A stretch of 64,000 nt of DNA from Liopterus haemorrhoidalis (GCA_963971575.1 OZ020624.1:11556625-11620624), one strand, 5' to 3'; shown: positions 50,359 to 63,211, counted from the stretch's first letter. The notes: generated by a model from the letters alone, not told the origin. Numbers and translations: made by a program.

Positions 50359-51104
50359 TGTGCAAGCGCGGTTTGCGCAAACCAATTTCACAGATTTTCG
50401 ATTATCCGACATTTTCGAATTTCCGACTCCTGCGTCTTTTGTACTCCGAAATTTAGCGTTGGGACACATTTTATGATCCACCAAGAAGCCGGATCCAATT
50501 ACTACTTTTGTTTAAGATAAAATTAACGAATTTTTGTCGGATTTGCATAACAGGGATTTTTCGAATTCGCTTAACGCGGTTTTTCAGAATCGCATATAAG
50601 CTTCTTTTTCAGATTTGCTTAACGCAATATATATTTATATATCACGATTTTATATTCCGAATCACAATTGTTCGACTTTTATTGAAGTCCGATTTTTGCC
50701 CGATTTTGAACGGCTTGACTATATAATACGTTCTCTGTCTTCTCTGACATTTAGATAGTCAAATTTGTGGATTTTTCGATATTTTTCGAAGTCGGATTTT
50801 TGGCCGATTTTTGACCCATTTTTGAAATTTTGATTATTTAATTCTCCGTCATCGCCTGAGTGACGTATTGCTATTCAAATTTACTACGTGCCCTCTATAC
50901 GTCCTCTAATCCTCGTTTAGGATTTTACGTATACCAAATTTCGATTACCGTTATTCTAGTTAAGTTGTAAGTGCTCGCAGAAGGCGAGCACTTCAACTAT
51001 CCGCCACGGCCGGCGGCGTATTCTACAAGGCCCGCATATATTAACGTAAAAATTACTAATTTGCCTTTACGATTGAGCCTGCAACTCTATCGTACCTATC
51101 CAGA
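50359..51104 (+). other. Leader region of the BEL/Pao element
   Basis: Noncoding leader of about 0.75 kb between the primer-binding site and gag. It has repeated 'GATTTTT(C/G)G' and 'ATTCGCTTAACGC'-type phrases (50520-50640, 50690-50830). I see nothing else that can be assigned. Confidence 0.5.
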
Positions 51105-52392
51105 TTGTCAACACAGCTCACCATGGTTAACATTAACCAATTAAACCCCAAGAAATTGCTGTGTACGAGGTTCATTACTCGATTAAATAAATCGATATCA
51201 CAAGCTTTAAGCGCTCCAGATGACATTCCTCTAGCACAAGCCCAATTTAAACAATTAACGTCAAAAATAGAAGCGTTTGAAGAATGTCAAATGAAATTGC
51301 TAGCCTTACCCGAGAACGAGAGAATGCAAGAAGCCTTGCTCAGCGAGTACGATGAAGTTATGACTCAATTTGATCGTCGTATAGTTACTAGTGAACAGCC
51401 ACCATTTGTGAAAGAGGAGAGGCATCCTATGAACGTCTCTGACACCCATGATACTGCACTCCAAGTCTTGAATCAAACGATTATGAATCAGACTAAACTC
51501 CCTGATTTCAACATTCAGCCCTTCGATGGTGATCTCGCCAACTGGCAGTCGTTTTATGACCTTTTCATGAGTTCAGTTGACTCCATGGAAACGCTAACAC
51601 CCGTGCAAAAGTTACAGTACCTTAAATTTTTCCTACTTGGCCCAGCCTTTGCTGCCATCAAGGACTTTAAGTTGACTGACGCGAACTACGCGGCGGCGTT
51701 AACCACCCTCACTCAAAAGCATAAACGCAGACGTCTCATTGCGATGCTCCATGTAGAAGGTATAATCAACACTCCTAAACTCGACAGCACTTCTTACGAC
51801 AGTAAGGGGACATCTAGCTTCTCTACGAGCTATTGATGAACCAGTAGATCAATGGAGTAAGATTCTCGCCGTCATACTCTCTTTCAAACTAGACACCAAT
51901 GTACGCAACCGATTCGAGAAACGGCTTAACTACGACGAGTTACCCGATTTGGAGATATTGCTTACGTTCCTGGAAGAGTTCGTTAATTCTCAGCAATGGC
52001 AGACCCTCCGTCCAGTAAGGAACTCATCCATTAAATCAACACAACTCAGTCGGAAATCCTCTAGTCCAAAACCATTAAGAAAGTACGCGGCTGCTTTCAC
52101 AACTCAAACAAATATACCTTCGTGTATAAAATGCAAGGAACAGCATCCTTTGTATTCATGTCCTCAGTTTCGGAAACTAAACCCTTTACAGCGGCACCAA
52201 CTGATTAAAAGTAACAACCATTGTTACAATTGTTTGGGCTCCAGTCATTCCTCCGCGAATTGCCTGTCTAAAGGGAGTTGTAGACTCTGTCATCAGCGCC
52301 ATCATACGCTGATCCATCTAGATCAACCCGACGGTACTGGAAAAAAATTCCAGTCATCAGTCATCGCAACCTGGATTCAGTCGGAATCATAA
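51105..52392 (+). pseudogene. BEL/Pao gag, one frameshift
   Basis: Piece 1 (51105-51836) is the capsid-like region: a helical N-terminus, then LPDFNIQPFDGDLANWQSFYDLFMSSV and VQKLQYLKFFLLGPA, the conserved core of BEL gag (DUF1759-like). The frame shifts at about 51800-51815. Piece 2 (about 51815-52392) continues with the rest of the capsid and a nucleocapsid with zinc knuckles: CIKCKEQHPLYSC, CYNCLGSSHSSANC and CRLCHQRHHTLIH. It would package the RNA in cytoplasmic particles. The frameshift prevents a full-length product. Confidence 0.85.
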
Positions 52393-52414
52393 TGTTTCCT
52401 CCAATTCGCAAGTC

Positions 52415-52885
52415 TTGATAACGCATAATGTCAGAACCAATCGTAGCTCTAACGTCTCACGGGTTCTGTTGAGTACTGCGCTTATTCACGTACAAGATTC
52501 TTGTGGGAAATGGAAACAAATCAGAGCCCTTCTGGACAGTGGTAGCCAAGCTAGTTTGATGTCTGAAAGTTGCAGTGTCAAATTAGGTTTGGATCTGCAG
52601 CCCACAACCCTGTCCATCAGTGGCGTGTCCAATGTTCAAGTTAACGCGGTGTCGGGAGTCGTTACTTGCCCATTCCGCTCGCGAAAACGTCTAGGACGTT
52701 ATGAAGTGGCTGCACTTGTAGTCAAGAACATTGCAGCTTACTTACCAGGTCAGAAGTTTCGTCCATTTATTTCCAAGGAACTAAATGGGGTCTACTTAGC
52801 TGATCCACACTACAACGAGCCAGGTCCAATTGAAATATTGTTGGGCGCTGACATCTACTTCTCTCTGGTAAAACAAGTCGATTAA
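52415..52885 (+). pseudogene. BEL/Pao protease region
   Basis: An aspartic protease-like domain with LLDSGSQASLM as active-site motif and a downstream ILLGAD flap-like block. It lies between gag and RT. The frame ends at 52885 and the RT continues in another frame, so a shift lies at about 52875-52940. Confidence 0.8.
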
Positions 52886-52943
52886 ATTACCAGAGGGACC
52901 CTATGCAGTTGACACTGCACTAGGTTATGTCATTTCGGGCCCT

Positions 52944-55205
52944 ATGAAGGGCCACAACAGGAATATTAACTCTCTCCACAATTCGGTGGACGACGAACTG
53001 CCTCAAACGCTGCGATGGTTCTGGGAGCTGGAGGAAATTCCGTATAAACCCGTTCAGACACTGGAGGAACTCCAAGCGGAGAGGTTGTTTGATGAACAGC
53101 ATTCACGCACGGCTGATGGCCGCTATGTAGTACCGCTCCGGTTCAAGAACGAGACCGTTGAGTTAGGCCGATCTTATGGATCCGCTAATTCCTGCTATCA
53201 GTCGCTGCGCACCAGACTCAACAACAATCCTACTCTTTGTGAAGAGTACATGACATTTATGCAGGATTATCTAGAATCCGGGCATATGTCTCCTGTAAAA
53301 TACAAACCCATCATGAGAGAAGATGGTTACTTTATTCCACACCACCCCGTGATAAAGTACAATGGACCGGATATGAAGCTAAGAGTGGTATTCAATGCGT
53401 CTAAACCCTCATCTAACGGTGTGTCTTTGAACGAAACCCTTTTGGCAGGCCCTCCGTTACAATTAGACTTAGCGCAAGTCGTAATGCGTCAGCGCCTACA
53501 CACTATCATCCTGACGGCCGACATCCGTCAGAAGTTTCGCCAAGTGCTTATTCAGTACAGCCACCGTCAGTACCAGCGGATCCTTTGGGACCCCAACCTG
53601 TCTACAACTCCCCAAGTATACCAGCTTAATACCGTTACTTATGGGACTACCAGCGCGCCATATTTAGCTATCAGGACGTTACACCAGTTGGTCAAGGACG
53701 AGGGTGAAGCCTTTCCTCTAGCCTCCAAAGTGTTGAAGGATGATACCTTCGTGGACGACATCATCACCGGGGCTGACTGCATCCAAGGGGCGCTCGAGTT
53801 AAAGACACAACTCGTCAGACTGCTATCCAAGGCTGGAATTGAGTTGCGCAAATGGTCTAGCAACTCAGGTGAAGTCCTCCAAGATATCCCTGAGGATCAC
53901 AGACTGACTGGCACCTCACTCGATCTTGACAAAGACCACACCATCAAGAACTTAGACCTGATGTGGAATCCAGCCACAGATGATTTCCTGTACCAAATCA
54001 ACTTGCCGGAGTCTACTCTTTCGAAACGACAAGTCCTGTCAGAAGCGGCCAGAATTTTCAATCCCCTAGGTTGGTTATCTCCAATCACCATCATACCATA
54101 AATGTTGATCCAGGAACTCTGGAAAAGAGGACTAGATTGGGATGAACCACTCCCATCATCTGTAGGCGAGAGTTGGAAAATGTTCAAATCCCACCTGCCA
54201 AGTATCAGCGATGTAAAAATAGCCAGGTGGATTACCACAAAAGACGTTACCAACGACCTATTGGGTTTTTGTGACGCCTCTGAGAAAGAGTATACCGCAG
54301 TAATATACGTTCGTAGTGAGACGAATAATCAAACAAAGTTATCGCTGGTTATGGCCAAGTCCAAAGTAGCTCCCGTGAAGCAAGTATCCTTGCCCCGCCT
54401 GGAACTCTGTGTGGCTCTTTTACTTGCACAACTCATAGGTTGCGTCAACGACACTCTGAACCTTGTCGTGAGACGTACCTTCTTGTGGACGGACTCCACA
54501 GTTACTCTTGCGTGGATTCAGGCTCCCCCACACCGTTGGAAGACATTTGTGGCAAATCGAATGTCACAAATAACCGAACACACCCAAGTATCCGATTGGT
54601 ACCACATTCGCTCACAAGACAATCCTGCTGATTGTGCGTCTCGCGGTTTGTGGCCTCACGAACTCCCATCTCATCCATCGTGGTGGTCAGGGCCCCGTTG
54701 GCTGAAGTCGCCATATTCAGATTGGCCATTGGAGTCCAAACCCAGCCCCTCGGTATCAGAGGATCGCGTGAACGACGAGGCTAAAGTCATAGTCTCCCTG
54801 GTCCAGGACACCCACCCAGAGAACGAGATATTTATTTCATTCTCCTCTTATCCCAAGCTGCTAAGAGTTACGGCGCTCTGTCTCAGATTCGCTGCTAATT
54901 GTCGCCCTGGATCTGTCAGAAAAACTGGAGTATGTAGTGCAGACGAAATACTGCAAGCCAGAGTACGTCTGATTAAACTAGTACAGCAGGAGTCGTTCCC
55001 AGACCACTTGAACAAACTCAACGACGGTAAGCCCATCAGCGCATCTTTGCGGCCGCTAGACCCGTTCCTCGACCGGTCCGGCATCATCAGAGTTGGGGGG
55101 AGAATACGACATTCACAACGTCCTTTCTCCCACAACCCTTGCCTTGTACCACCGAAACATCCATTATTTACTAGCCTAATGGTAAGATACTACCATGAGA
55201 AGTAA
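52944..55205 (+). pseudogene. BEL/Pao reverse transcriptase and RNase H
   Basis: The RT (52944-54101) contains YFIPHHPVIK, LRVVFNASKPSSNGVSLNE, LAGPPLQLDL, LTADIRQKFRQVLI (first Asp) and DDTFVDDIITG (paired Asp), the FVDD variant typical of BEL/Pao. A TAA at 54099-54101 interrupts the frame, which then continues unchanged. RNase H (about 54250-54680) has FCDASEKEYTAVIYV, LPRLELCVALLLAQL, LWTDSTVTLAWI and DNPADCASRG. The segment ends in a stop at 55203-55205 within the start of the integrase zinc region (YYHEK). Motifs are intact, but the nonsense codons kill the polyprotein. Confidence 0.9.
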
Positions 55206-56310
55206 CTGCACGCTTCCCCCCGAACAGTCCAGACTATTGTGGAGCGCACGTTCTGGATAATAGGAGCGCGAAACATGATCAGAGGGTTATGCAGAAAATG
55301 CGTCACTTGCTTTCGGAATAGGCCTTCAACCCAGAACCCTATGATGGGAGATTTTCCTCTTCATCGGGTCACCCAGCAGAAACCCTTTGAAGTAACAGGG
55401 AATGACTATGGGGGCCCATTTATGATAACACCCTATCAGGAAAGGGGATACCGGTGCCATAAAGCGTACTTATGTCTATTCATTTGTTTCGCCACTAAGG
55501 CAGTTCACTTGGAACTCGCCTCAGATCTCTCGACTCAGACATTTCTGCAAGCGTTTAGGCGATTCGTGGCTAGAAGAGGACGAGTCTCACGTCTATAGCA
55601 ACGGGGGAACCAATTACATTGGAGCAAAATCTTACTTCTCGGACTTGCAAAAGCTGGTTGCCTCTTCAGGGTTTAATGACTTTGTAGCAAACAAATTAGC
55701 CGAAGACGGTATCCAGTGGCACATTAACCCTCCATCTGCCCCCCATTTTGGTGGTTTGTGGGAAGCTGCAATAAAGTCTGTCAAGTTCCATCTGTCCAGA
55801 GTAATAGGTCAACAAGTTCTCACCTATGCAGAAATGGTCACTGTTTTTTGTCAGGTTGAAGCCATCTTGAACTCAAGACCATTGACACCATTGTCTTCCA
55901 GCCCTGACGATTGTAGAGCCCTAACGCCGAGCCACTTCCTCACTATGGAACCGGGAGTGGCGCTCCCCGAACCCATTGTAGAGACCGAGCCTCAAGCACT
56001 TCTGATACGATGGAAACGCGTTCAAACAGTGTCTCAAGAATGGTGTCTTTGGCGACGTTGGTCAAACGAATAATTGAATACACTACGACCAAAATGGAAC
56101 AAACCAACCCTGAACCTTGAGGTTGGTCAACTGGTCCTGATAAAAGACGACTGCTTACCCCCGTTGCAGTGGAAGCTGGGCCGTATTATAAAAGTTTCCC
56201 CGTGGAGCGACCAAGTTGTCCGAGTCGCCACAGTGAAAACGGATAAAGGTACATTCGTTAGACCAGTGGTCAAACTGGTCCCTTTACCCGTCGAACCAGT
56301 TCAACTTTAG
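55206..56310 (+). pseudogene. BEL/Pao integrase and C-terminal domain
   Basis: After the stop the same frame resumes with TVQTIVERTFWIIGARNMI and CRKCVTCFRNRP, the zinc-binding part. The catalytic core follows with GNDYGGPF (first Asp region) and KAVHLELASDLSTQTFLQAFRRF. A frameshift at about 55590 leads to a frame that reads SNGGTNYIGA where the family has S-D-N-G-T, so the second Asp is lost. NPPSAPHFGGLWEAAIKSVK carries the catalytic Glu. A stop at 56071-56073 precedes a DUF5641-like tail (LNTLRPKWNK, VGQLVLIKDD, WKLGRIIKV) ending at 56310, 60 bp before the 3' LTR. Not functional. Confidence 0.88.
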
Positions 56311-56370
56311 GCTGACTGTTTCTATTAAAATTGTTTCCCGAGTTTAAAACGTATGTTTTGGCCGGCGGTA

Positions 56371-58046
56371 TGTTGTGCTCGTGGAGCGCAAACAATAATA
56401 TTATTACCTGGGTGGAAAATATTGTGCGCTATTTTCCAAACACCCGGTATAAAATTCTTATATTATTTTCGAGACCGAACATTTCCTACGAATTCTAGGT
56501 TTGGACTGGTCTCCGCTAATGCGTTTATTTTCTCCCGCAAAAACTTTATTATTGCAAAAAACTTGTGAGAGTGAACATGCAAGTTTTGTGTTTTTTGTGA
56601 TTTTCGTACGTTCTGTTCGAACATTGTGGGCCATCAGCGCTAAATATGTCAGAAGATTTGCGGATCTCTGACCTCCTATAATCCGCGCGATTATATGGCT
56701 ACCTGCCAGCAAACCAGAAGAATTTCGGACGAGTTCCAGATTCTTCCTGGATCACAGCATCCCAAGGGACTTTCTACAACCCATGCGGTCACCTAAGTAT
56801 CTCTTTTTTTATCTTATTTGTAAATAAGATACGCGTAAGTAGAGAATCATATTAATTTTCACTTATATACACAACTTCCTTTGTTTCCAAAACCACGTAT
56901 TTTGAACAAAGGATAGTTTATTTTTGCTATTTAGGAGCTTACACAACCCCTAAACTTTAGCGTGTGTGTGTATCTGATACACTCTTGCAGATTGCCCGTT
57001 TTTTACGGCATCTTTTAATGTTGCAAATGCATTTTAAATTCAAATATATTAATTGTTTAAATAATTATTATTTATTAATCATTTGCTACGATTATTTATT
57101 AATTATTATTAATTTTATATTTCTAGTCGTTCGAGACTAGTTGTTTACCTACAGCGTGTTTCGGTCAACACCAGTGGCGTACTTCTTTATTATTTTCCTT
57201 TAGATAATTTATTACTAATTGTTTTACATTTTGTTAACCTGCCCATTAATTGTATTTCTATTGTTGCATTTCCAATTGGGGGTTAACTCACATGTACCAG
57301 TTTAGTGCATTTTTTTGTAAATACTGTATATTTATAACCTTTTATACAATTAAGGATAATTTTTGTGTCTTAAGTTTCTCACCCCAATCTTATTTGGTTG
57401 TGTCGGGGAGAACTATCAACGCCAAGAAATTTATGTGTGCTTCGACTACAATTCGTACCTTTAAAGTGTAGAATTTATATCACACGTCTACCGGGTGATG
57501 CATTAATTTCTGTGATTTATTTTATCTATCACGCCTTTTATGGTAATTTTCGAGTGAGACTGGCTAAAATAAATTCAATACTTTTCCTAATTTAAATTTT
57601 GTTAGTAACATTAATTCAATAATTTCTCGGTTACTCAAGTGCAGCCCGTAGGTTCCTCGTTTGTTTAGGGACTCAAGAGGAGAGGTTGGTTGTCGTTTAT
57701 TCCTCCTTATTCACACTGTGGGCCTCGCCGTTTCTACCTATATGTTCCGAGGGCTAACACCATTCCAACTTGTGTAAGTCTTCGAGAGTAACCCCTTGAA
57801 CTGAAGTACGTCTTTACCTACCTGTCTCCCTTTTTTGTGTTCGCGATCGGCACTGGAGTAACTCATCTGTTTTTAGTCAGCTCTCTCATTAGTCTGAGGT
57901 CGTGCAGTGCGTCTACAGCCACCTTACACCTCCTGTACAGTTCTTTAATTCCCGTCACGTGCGGGGGGGTCACACGAATCTTTTTCGTTGCCCATGTGGA
58001 CGTCCGGCACCTTTCCCTTTCGAACCGGAACGGTGCGGGCGCCACA
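56371..58046 (+). repeat. 3' LTR of the BEL/Pao element
   Basis: 1676 bp, starting TGTTGTGCTC and ending GGGCGCCACA. It differs from the 5' LTR by a deletion of about 130 bp, a few shorter indels (for example 9 bp near 57018) and scattered substitutions, so the insertion is not very recent. It is followed directly by the GAGTG duplication and the pogo transposase remnant. Confidence 0.93.
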
Positions 58047-60059
58047 GAGTGGATGCGTAAATACAGGGAACGAAACGCCAACCTCAGTCTGCGAAAGCCA
58101 GAAAACACTAGCGCTGCTCGATCATTCGCGTTTAATAGGAATGCAGTCCAAGAGTTCTATAATAATTTGGCTGATGTGTTTCAGCGACATAATTTTGCTG
58201 CCGACAGGATATTTAACTTTGACGAGTCAGGCGTGTCTACTCTTTTAGAAACTCCTAAAATTTTGGCTCCTAAATCACAGAAACAAGTGGGACAAATCGA
58301 GTCAGCAGAAAGAGGCGAATTGATAACATTTGGTGCTATTATTTCTGCAAGTAAAAATACTATCCCTAGACCATTTTTTGAAGGTGGGCCTGAAGGAAGC
58401 CTCGGAGCTGCTAATAGAAGTGGGTGGATAAATGCTGACATATTTCTTTCAGTATTAAAGCACATTCAGAAGCACACACTGAGCTCTAAAGAGCACCCGA
58501 TTTTACTGCTATGTGATAATCACGAAAGCCACATTAGCTTACAGGCTATAACATATGCTCGAGATAATGGCATCATTTTTGCGTCTTTTCCGCCGCACAC
58601 AAGTCATCGATTGCAACCTTTAGACGTTGGAGTGTTCGGCCCATTCAAGGCAAAGTTGAAAATAGCGTTCAATAATTGGCATATGTCGAATCCTGGCAAA
58701 ACAATCAACATTTATAATATTCCTAAACTGGTAAAACTTGCATATTTCGAATCTTTTACCGCAAAAAATATTACAAGTGGATTTGAAAAGCCAGGTATAT
58801 GGCCGTTCAATGAAATGGCCTTCAGCGATGAAGATTTCGTTCCCATTGACGTGTATGCTTCAAAGAATTCGTTAAATGTGCCACCTAATCCGGAAACAAG
58901 TACTGTCGCTCTAGAACCACAACCTTCCACCAGCGTGCCATCGACTGATATGAATGAGTCAGATATTCGTGAGCAGTCGCCTTCTTTGCTTCAAAATCTT
59001 CAAGACATTGTTACCGGAACTGGCGAACCGTCCACCTCTGCGGCTGAGGCACAATCTGAACCGAGTTCTTATCTTTCCATAACACCAGAAGTCATAAGAC
59101 CTTATCCTACAGCTGTTAGAAATAGAAAAACCAATAAAGGAAGAAAACCGGGTAAATCCCGTATATATACAGATACACCTGAAAAAACTGAACTAGAAGA
59201 GAGTGTAATGTATTGCTAATTGTAATGTATAAATGTAGGTTATGCGTAATACGCTACCTTTGCTAATATTTAGCTGAGTTAGAATATTGCGTATATTAAT
59301 TGTTTACATATTGCAATAACATACATTAATTGTGTTTTGTAATTAAGACATTAGATATAAGTAATAAGTAATAAGTAATAAGAAAAAAGTAGTAAGTAAG
59401 ATAGCGTTGATGTTGGATGTAACGAAGACTTAGTGTAAAATAAAGAAGTAGTAAAAGCCCATCACTTTTATTTATGATGACCTAGAAAAACAGTTCATTA
59501 CAAGAGACATAGACAGAAAGAATTGAAAAAAATAGAACAGGAAAGGAAAGGCAGAGCCAAAGCAGTTAAACGTAGTTTGAAGGAACTTAATGCAAGACAA
59601 AAGAAAAATAAAGCTAAGAAAATAGGAAGCGATGAAGATTCAGAGAAATCTGAAGGATCGCAATTTAGCTTGCGGGAGAGTTCAACATCTCCAGTTGATT
59701 TAGAAATGGGCGAAGAGACTGATGATCGTAGTATCAATAATAATTTAAATGTGACACCAGCGAAAATCAAAGATAATTGTTATGTTTTGGTAAAGTTTGA
59801 AAAAAAGACTTCTGTTGTTTATTACGTCGGAAAAGTTCTCAGTCATTATTTGGGTACAGAGATGAAAATATCTTATCTTCGGAAGAAACCGGGATTATCA
59901 TGGTCATTCTTTTTCCTTGATATAGAAGACATACACACTCTGTATATCAGCGATGTCGCCATGATCCTCCCTGATCCTCAACCACGAACGGGCTGTACAG
60001 CTAGAATGGCTAGACTTTTTACTTTTGCAGTTAATTTAAATAATTATAATGTGCAATAA
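58047..60059 (+). pseudogene. pogo-like transposase catalytic core and tail (3' piece)
   Basis: Immediately after the right BEL LTR the frame reads WMRKYRERNANLSLRKPE, the end of the CENP-B-type domain, then the DDE_1 core with Asp in FNFDESG, Asp in LLCDNHESH and Asp in LQPLDVGVFGPFK, all three conserved. A Ser/Pro/Thr-rich linker follows to a stop at 59217-59219. After a noncoding gap (59220-59500), perhaps an intron or a small insert, a basic coiled region and a C-terminal domain (CYVLVKFEKK, VVYYVGKVL, ISYLRKK, SFFFLDIEDIHTL) end at 60059. That tail is usual for this lineage of insect pogo transposases. The N-terminal DNA-binding part is cut off by the BEL insertion, so it is non-functional. 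Confidence 0.85.
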
Positions 60060-60377
60060 GTTCCAAAGTAACAACCAAATGTATAATTACCTACTTAAAG
60101 TTTACATTGTCAAAGACTGTACAACGATGTCATACAAAATGATTGTAAACATCTCATTTAGACTGACCTCGTACGTGGGGTACGTTCGAACAAATATCTT
60201 ATCGTAGAAAAATGGCTATAACCCTTCAACCTTTTGAAATAATAGTTTCGGACTTTTTTGTAACAAACTACACTATATTTGTTACACTTAGGTACATAAA
60301 CTAGATAAATTCGACAATTAATCACAAAGTAAAAAAAAATAAATCTAAAAAGTGTACGACGGGTAACCACTTTCCCC

Positions 60378-61217
60378 TATCTGTATCTTAGGTTATAACC
60401 CAAGCGTTAAGTTCTTACTTTTTATCCTTAGGGTTAAAAGTATGTTGTGCAATTATTTACAAGGAAAGTTATTTTGCTTGTGTAAGTGTGGATTTAATGT
60501 AAACAAGTGTTATGGTTAAATCGTGAATGAACAACGATCAAATATAATAAATCTATATTGCCGAAATGTACAATATTTATACGTAAGTAATTATGGGTGC
60601 AGAAAGTAAATAATATAATATTACCATAACATGCAAATGTATCAATATTTTTTATATCTTTTCTTCTAGATTAAGATACTTTCATTTTCGGGTTATATTT
60701 ACCTTATTTTTATGTTTAAACAAACAGAGAAATCATAATTTATAAATGTTTCACAAGTTTAAATTTTAAATATTTACTTGCAATATATTAGGAAATCGTT
60801 CGATTCTTCTCGGATTTTCAAAAAAAAAACAACATTTGTAAAACGAGATATTCCGTAGAAGTTTTAGACAAATGAAAATATTTGAAAAGTGTTTCTTCAG
60901 GTAAATTAAAAGGGTCACCATATCACGTAGTTTCCTTTGTTTAATTCGAACTGATCTCCTAAAAAGCATTTGTATATATATATATATATATATATATTAT
61001 TTACCTATATTAATTTTTTACTTATTAACTTCTTGTTGTTCAATTTGTTTTAGTAACAGTTTTAGGTTTAGTTTAGAGGTTAGAATTACAGCTGGTTAAA
61101 AAGTTATCACCATGTATTTGGCTGGAGTTGAAAATATTGTAAAGCGTGGTTAAAATTTTTTAACTTCGACCTAGAGGTTATTTTTTCATAAATTAATATT
61201 TGTATGTATAACATTAA
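60378..61217. other. AT-rich spacer
   Basis: No recognisable gene. Contains a (TA)n tract at about 60973-60997. Confidence 0.5.
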
Positions 61218-63177
61218 CCCTCTAACCAGCACACAGAAGACTTCCATTCATTTGACTAATACCCTCAAGACTCACAGGACTCATAGATTTCATCGCGCAC
61301 GTCAAATTAGTGCGCAACAAGCAGTATTCTGAGAAAAAAGGTAATAAAGTAGAAAAAAACATCCACGCCGTGTTGGTTATTTTTATTGTAAAAAAGCAAC
61401 TACTTTTATTAGTTTCAGCTAGCTGAAAAATTTCTAGGTAAGTGTAACATCATATGGAGTATCTTTTAGACTATAAGTGATTAATTTTCAAAGCGGGAAT
61501 TTTGTGATAAGAGCCGATAACCTCAATCCGCCTTAAGGCGGACCTGCCCGTTCCTGTCAAAAAAACTTTTTTCTATAAAATTTTTACTTTATAAATTTTG
61601 TAGAATGTTTCTATATTATACATCTCATTCTATTTTTCTAGCAATGGATACGAAAGAAGGACAAAAACTTTCTAAAAAAAATCGATATGACATATCTAAA
61701 ATGACACATGATGACATATTTGAACTACTGGATACATTATCTGATACTGATATTGAAGATGATTCTTCTATAGATGATTTTGACGATGAACCCTATTTTG
61801 AAGAAGAAATCAATATTCCGAACGATGATCTACGTGAAAGTTCCAGTGTTGTCCAGTTACCAGAAATCGAAGAGCAACCAGAAGCATCAACATCTAAATC
61901 ATTACCAAGTAAATTTATATGTCGTAAGAAACGCCCTCGTTCACCTCTTCCAGAGTTTGAAGAAGGAATGGACATATGTGTCCCTGATAGTGGAGGGTTT
62001 ATAGGAGATAGAACACAACTTACAGCACAATCACAGGAGTGTAAAAAGATACTCTGGCGAAAGAATAATTTGCAACTAAATAAAAATGACGTCGTTTTTC
62101 GCGGAGATTCAAATTTACCAGAAAACTTTATGAAAATGCAGACGCTGTATCAGTGCTTTACTTATTTTGTGACCACAGAATTTTTTCAACAAATAGCAGA
62201 CCAAACTAACTTGTATGCACGACACGCCGACATCCAAACAACTTTTGATGTTTCTGGCTCGGACATCAAAAAGTACATTGGCATATTGATATTTATGTCT
62301 ATTTACAAATATCCAAATATTGAGCAATATTGGGGAAGATATTCATTCGAACCAATACGTACGACAATGACTTCAAAACGATTTTTCAAAATTCGCAAAT
62401 ATCTGCATTTTAATGATAATTCGAAACTAATAAAGCGAGGAGATCCTGCACACGATCCTTTATATAAAATTCGACCAGTAGTTGAGCATTTCAATACCAG
62501 ATTTGACACCATACCAAAACTTCGTGTGTAGATGAGCAAATGTGCAGCACAAAAATGAATGCTCCCTTGAGGCATATGCCTTCTAAACCCCACAAATGGG
62601 GATTCAAACTTTTTGTACTGTGTGACAGTACTGGTTTTTCTTACAGTTTCGAATTATTCACTGGTGCAGGAAGCAATATTATTTTAGCTAATATGCCTGA
62701 TTTGTCGCCTGCAGCTAATGTAGTTGTTCGTTTATCGCAGAGAGTTCCCGATTTTGTAAATCATATTATTTATTTTGATAATTTTTTCACCACTCTGCAC
62801 CTTCTTATCTACCTAAGAAGTAGAGGTATTTATGCCCTAGGAACAATTCGTAGTGGTCGAATTCCCAACTGTAAATTACCAATGGATAAAGACAAAGTTT
62901 TAACTAATGCCGAAAATTGTTACTCCGTTGAATACACTGGAATGGCACATGGCGTGGAACTTTCAACAGTGTTGTGGAAAGACAATAAAAATGTACGATT
63001 AGCATCTACATATGTTGGCGTTCTATCTTTCAAGAGTAATCAAAACGAGGAGAAACAGTTAAAGGTTTCGAGGTTCAATCGTTCTACAAATAAACATGTA
63101 GAAATTGATTGCCCCAACATAATACGAGAATACAATTATCACATGGGTGGAGTAGATTTAATGGATGGTCTTATAGG

Positions 63178-63211
63178 TTTTGACACGTATGTGATATCAT
63201 ACGTGTCAAAA
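63178..63211. repeat. Hairpin inside the piggyBac gene
   Basis: TTTTGACACGTATG and CATACGTGTCAAAA are perfect 14-bp inverted arms separated by TGATAT. It replaces the usual basic segment after the third catalytic Asp and coincides with the second frame break. Confidence 0.85.

Larger units (their letters stand above)
48511..58046 (+). mobile_element. BEL/Pao-type LTR retrotransposon, 9.5 kb, with both LTRs
   Basis: Two direct LTRs (48511-50337 and 56371-58046) flank gag-pol. The target duplication GAGTG is present at 48506-48510 and 58047-58051. The interior order is gag, protease, RT, RNase H, integrase, which is the BEL/Pao (and Gypsy) order; the RT and integrase motifs fit BEL/Pao. There is no envelope. 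At least three frameshifts and three in-frame stops are visible, so the copy is defective. The insertion split an older pogo-like transposase. Confidence 0.93.
47631..60377 (+). mobile_element. Second pogo-like transposon, host of the BEL insertion
   Basis: Ends GAGGAAAGTGGTCACC (left) and GGTAACCACTTTCCCC (right) are inverted repeats with two mismatches, with matching TTCGTACG-type sequence nearby, and TA flanks both sides (47629-47630 and 60378-60379). Without the 9.5-kb BEL element it would be about 3.2 kb, close to the intact pogo-like element at 8655. Its transposase survives in pieces at 48212-48510 and 58047-60059. 'GTACGAATG' and 'CGTACGTGGGG' motifs recur in both subterminal regions. 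Confidence 0.82.

Noticed and set aside
49068..50520. Several short open frames within the 5' LTR of the BEL element
   Set aside because: They have no recognisable domains, and their equivalents in the 3' LTR differ in length and frame.
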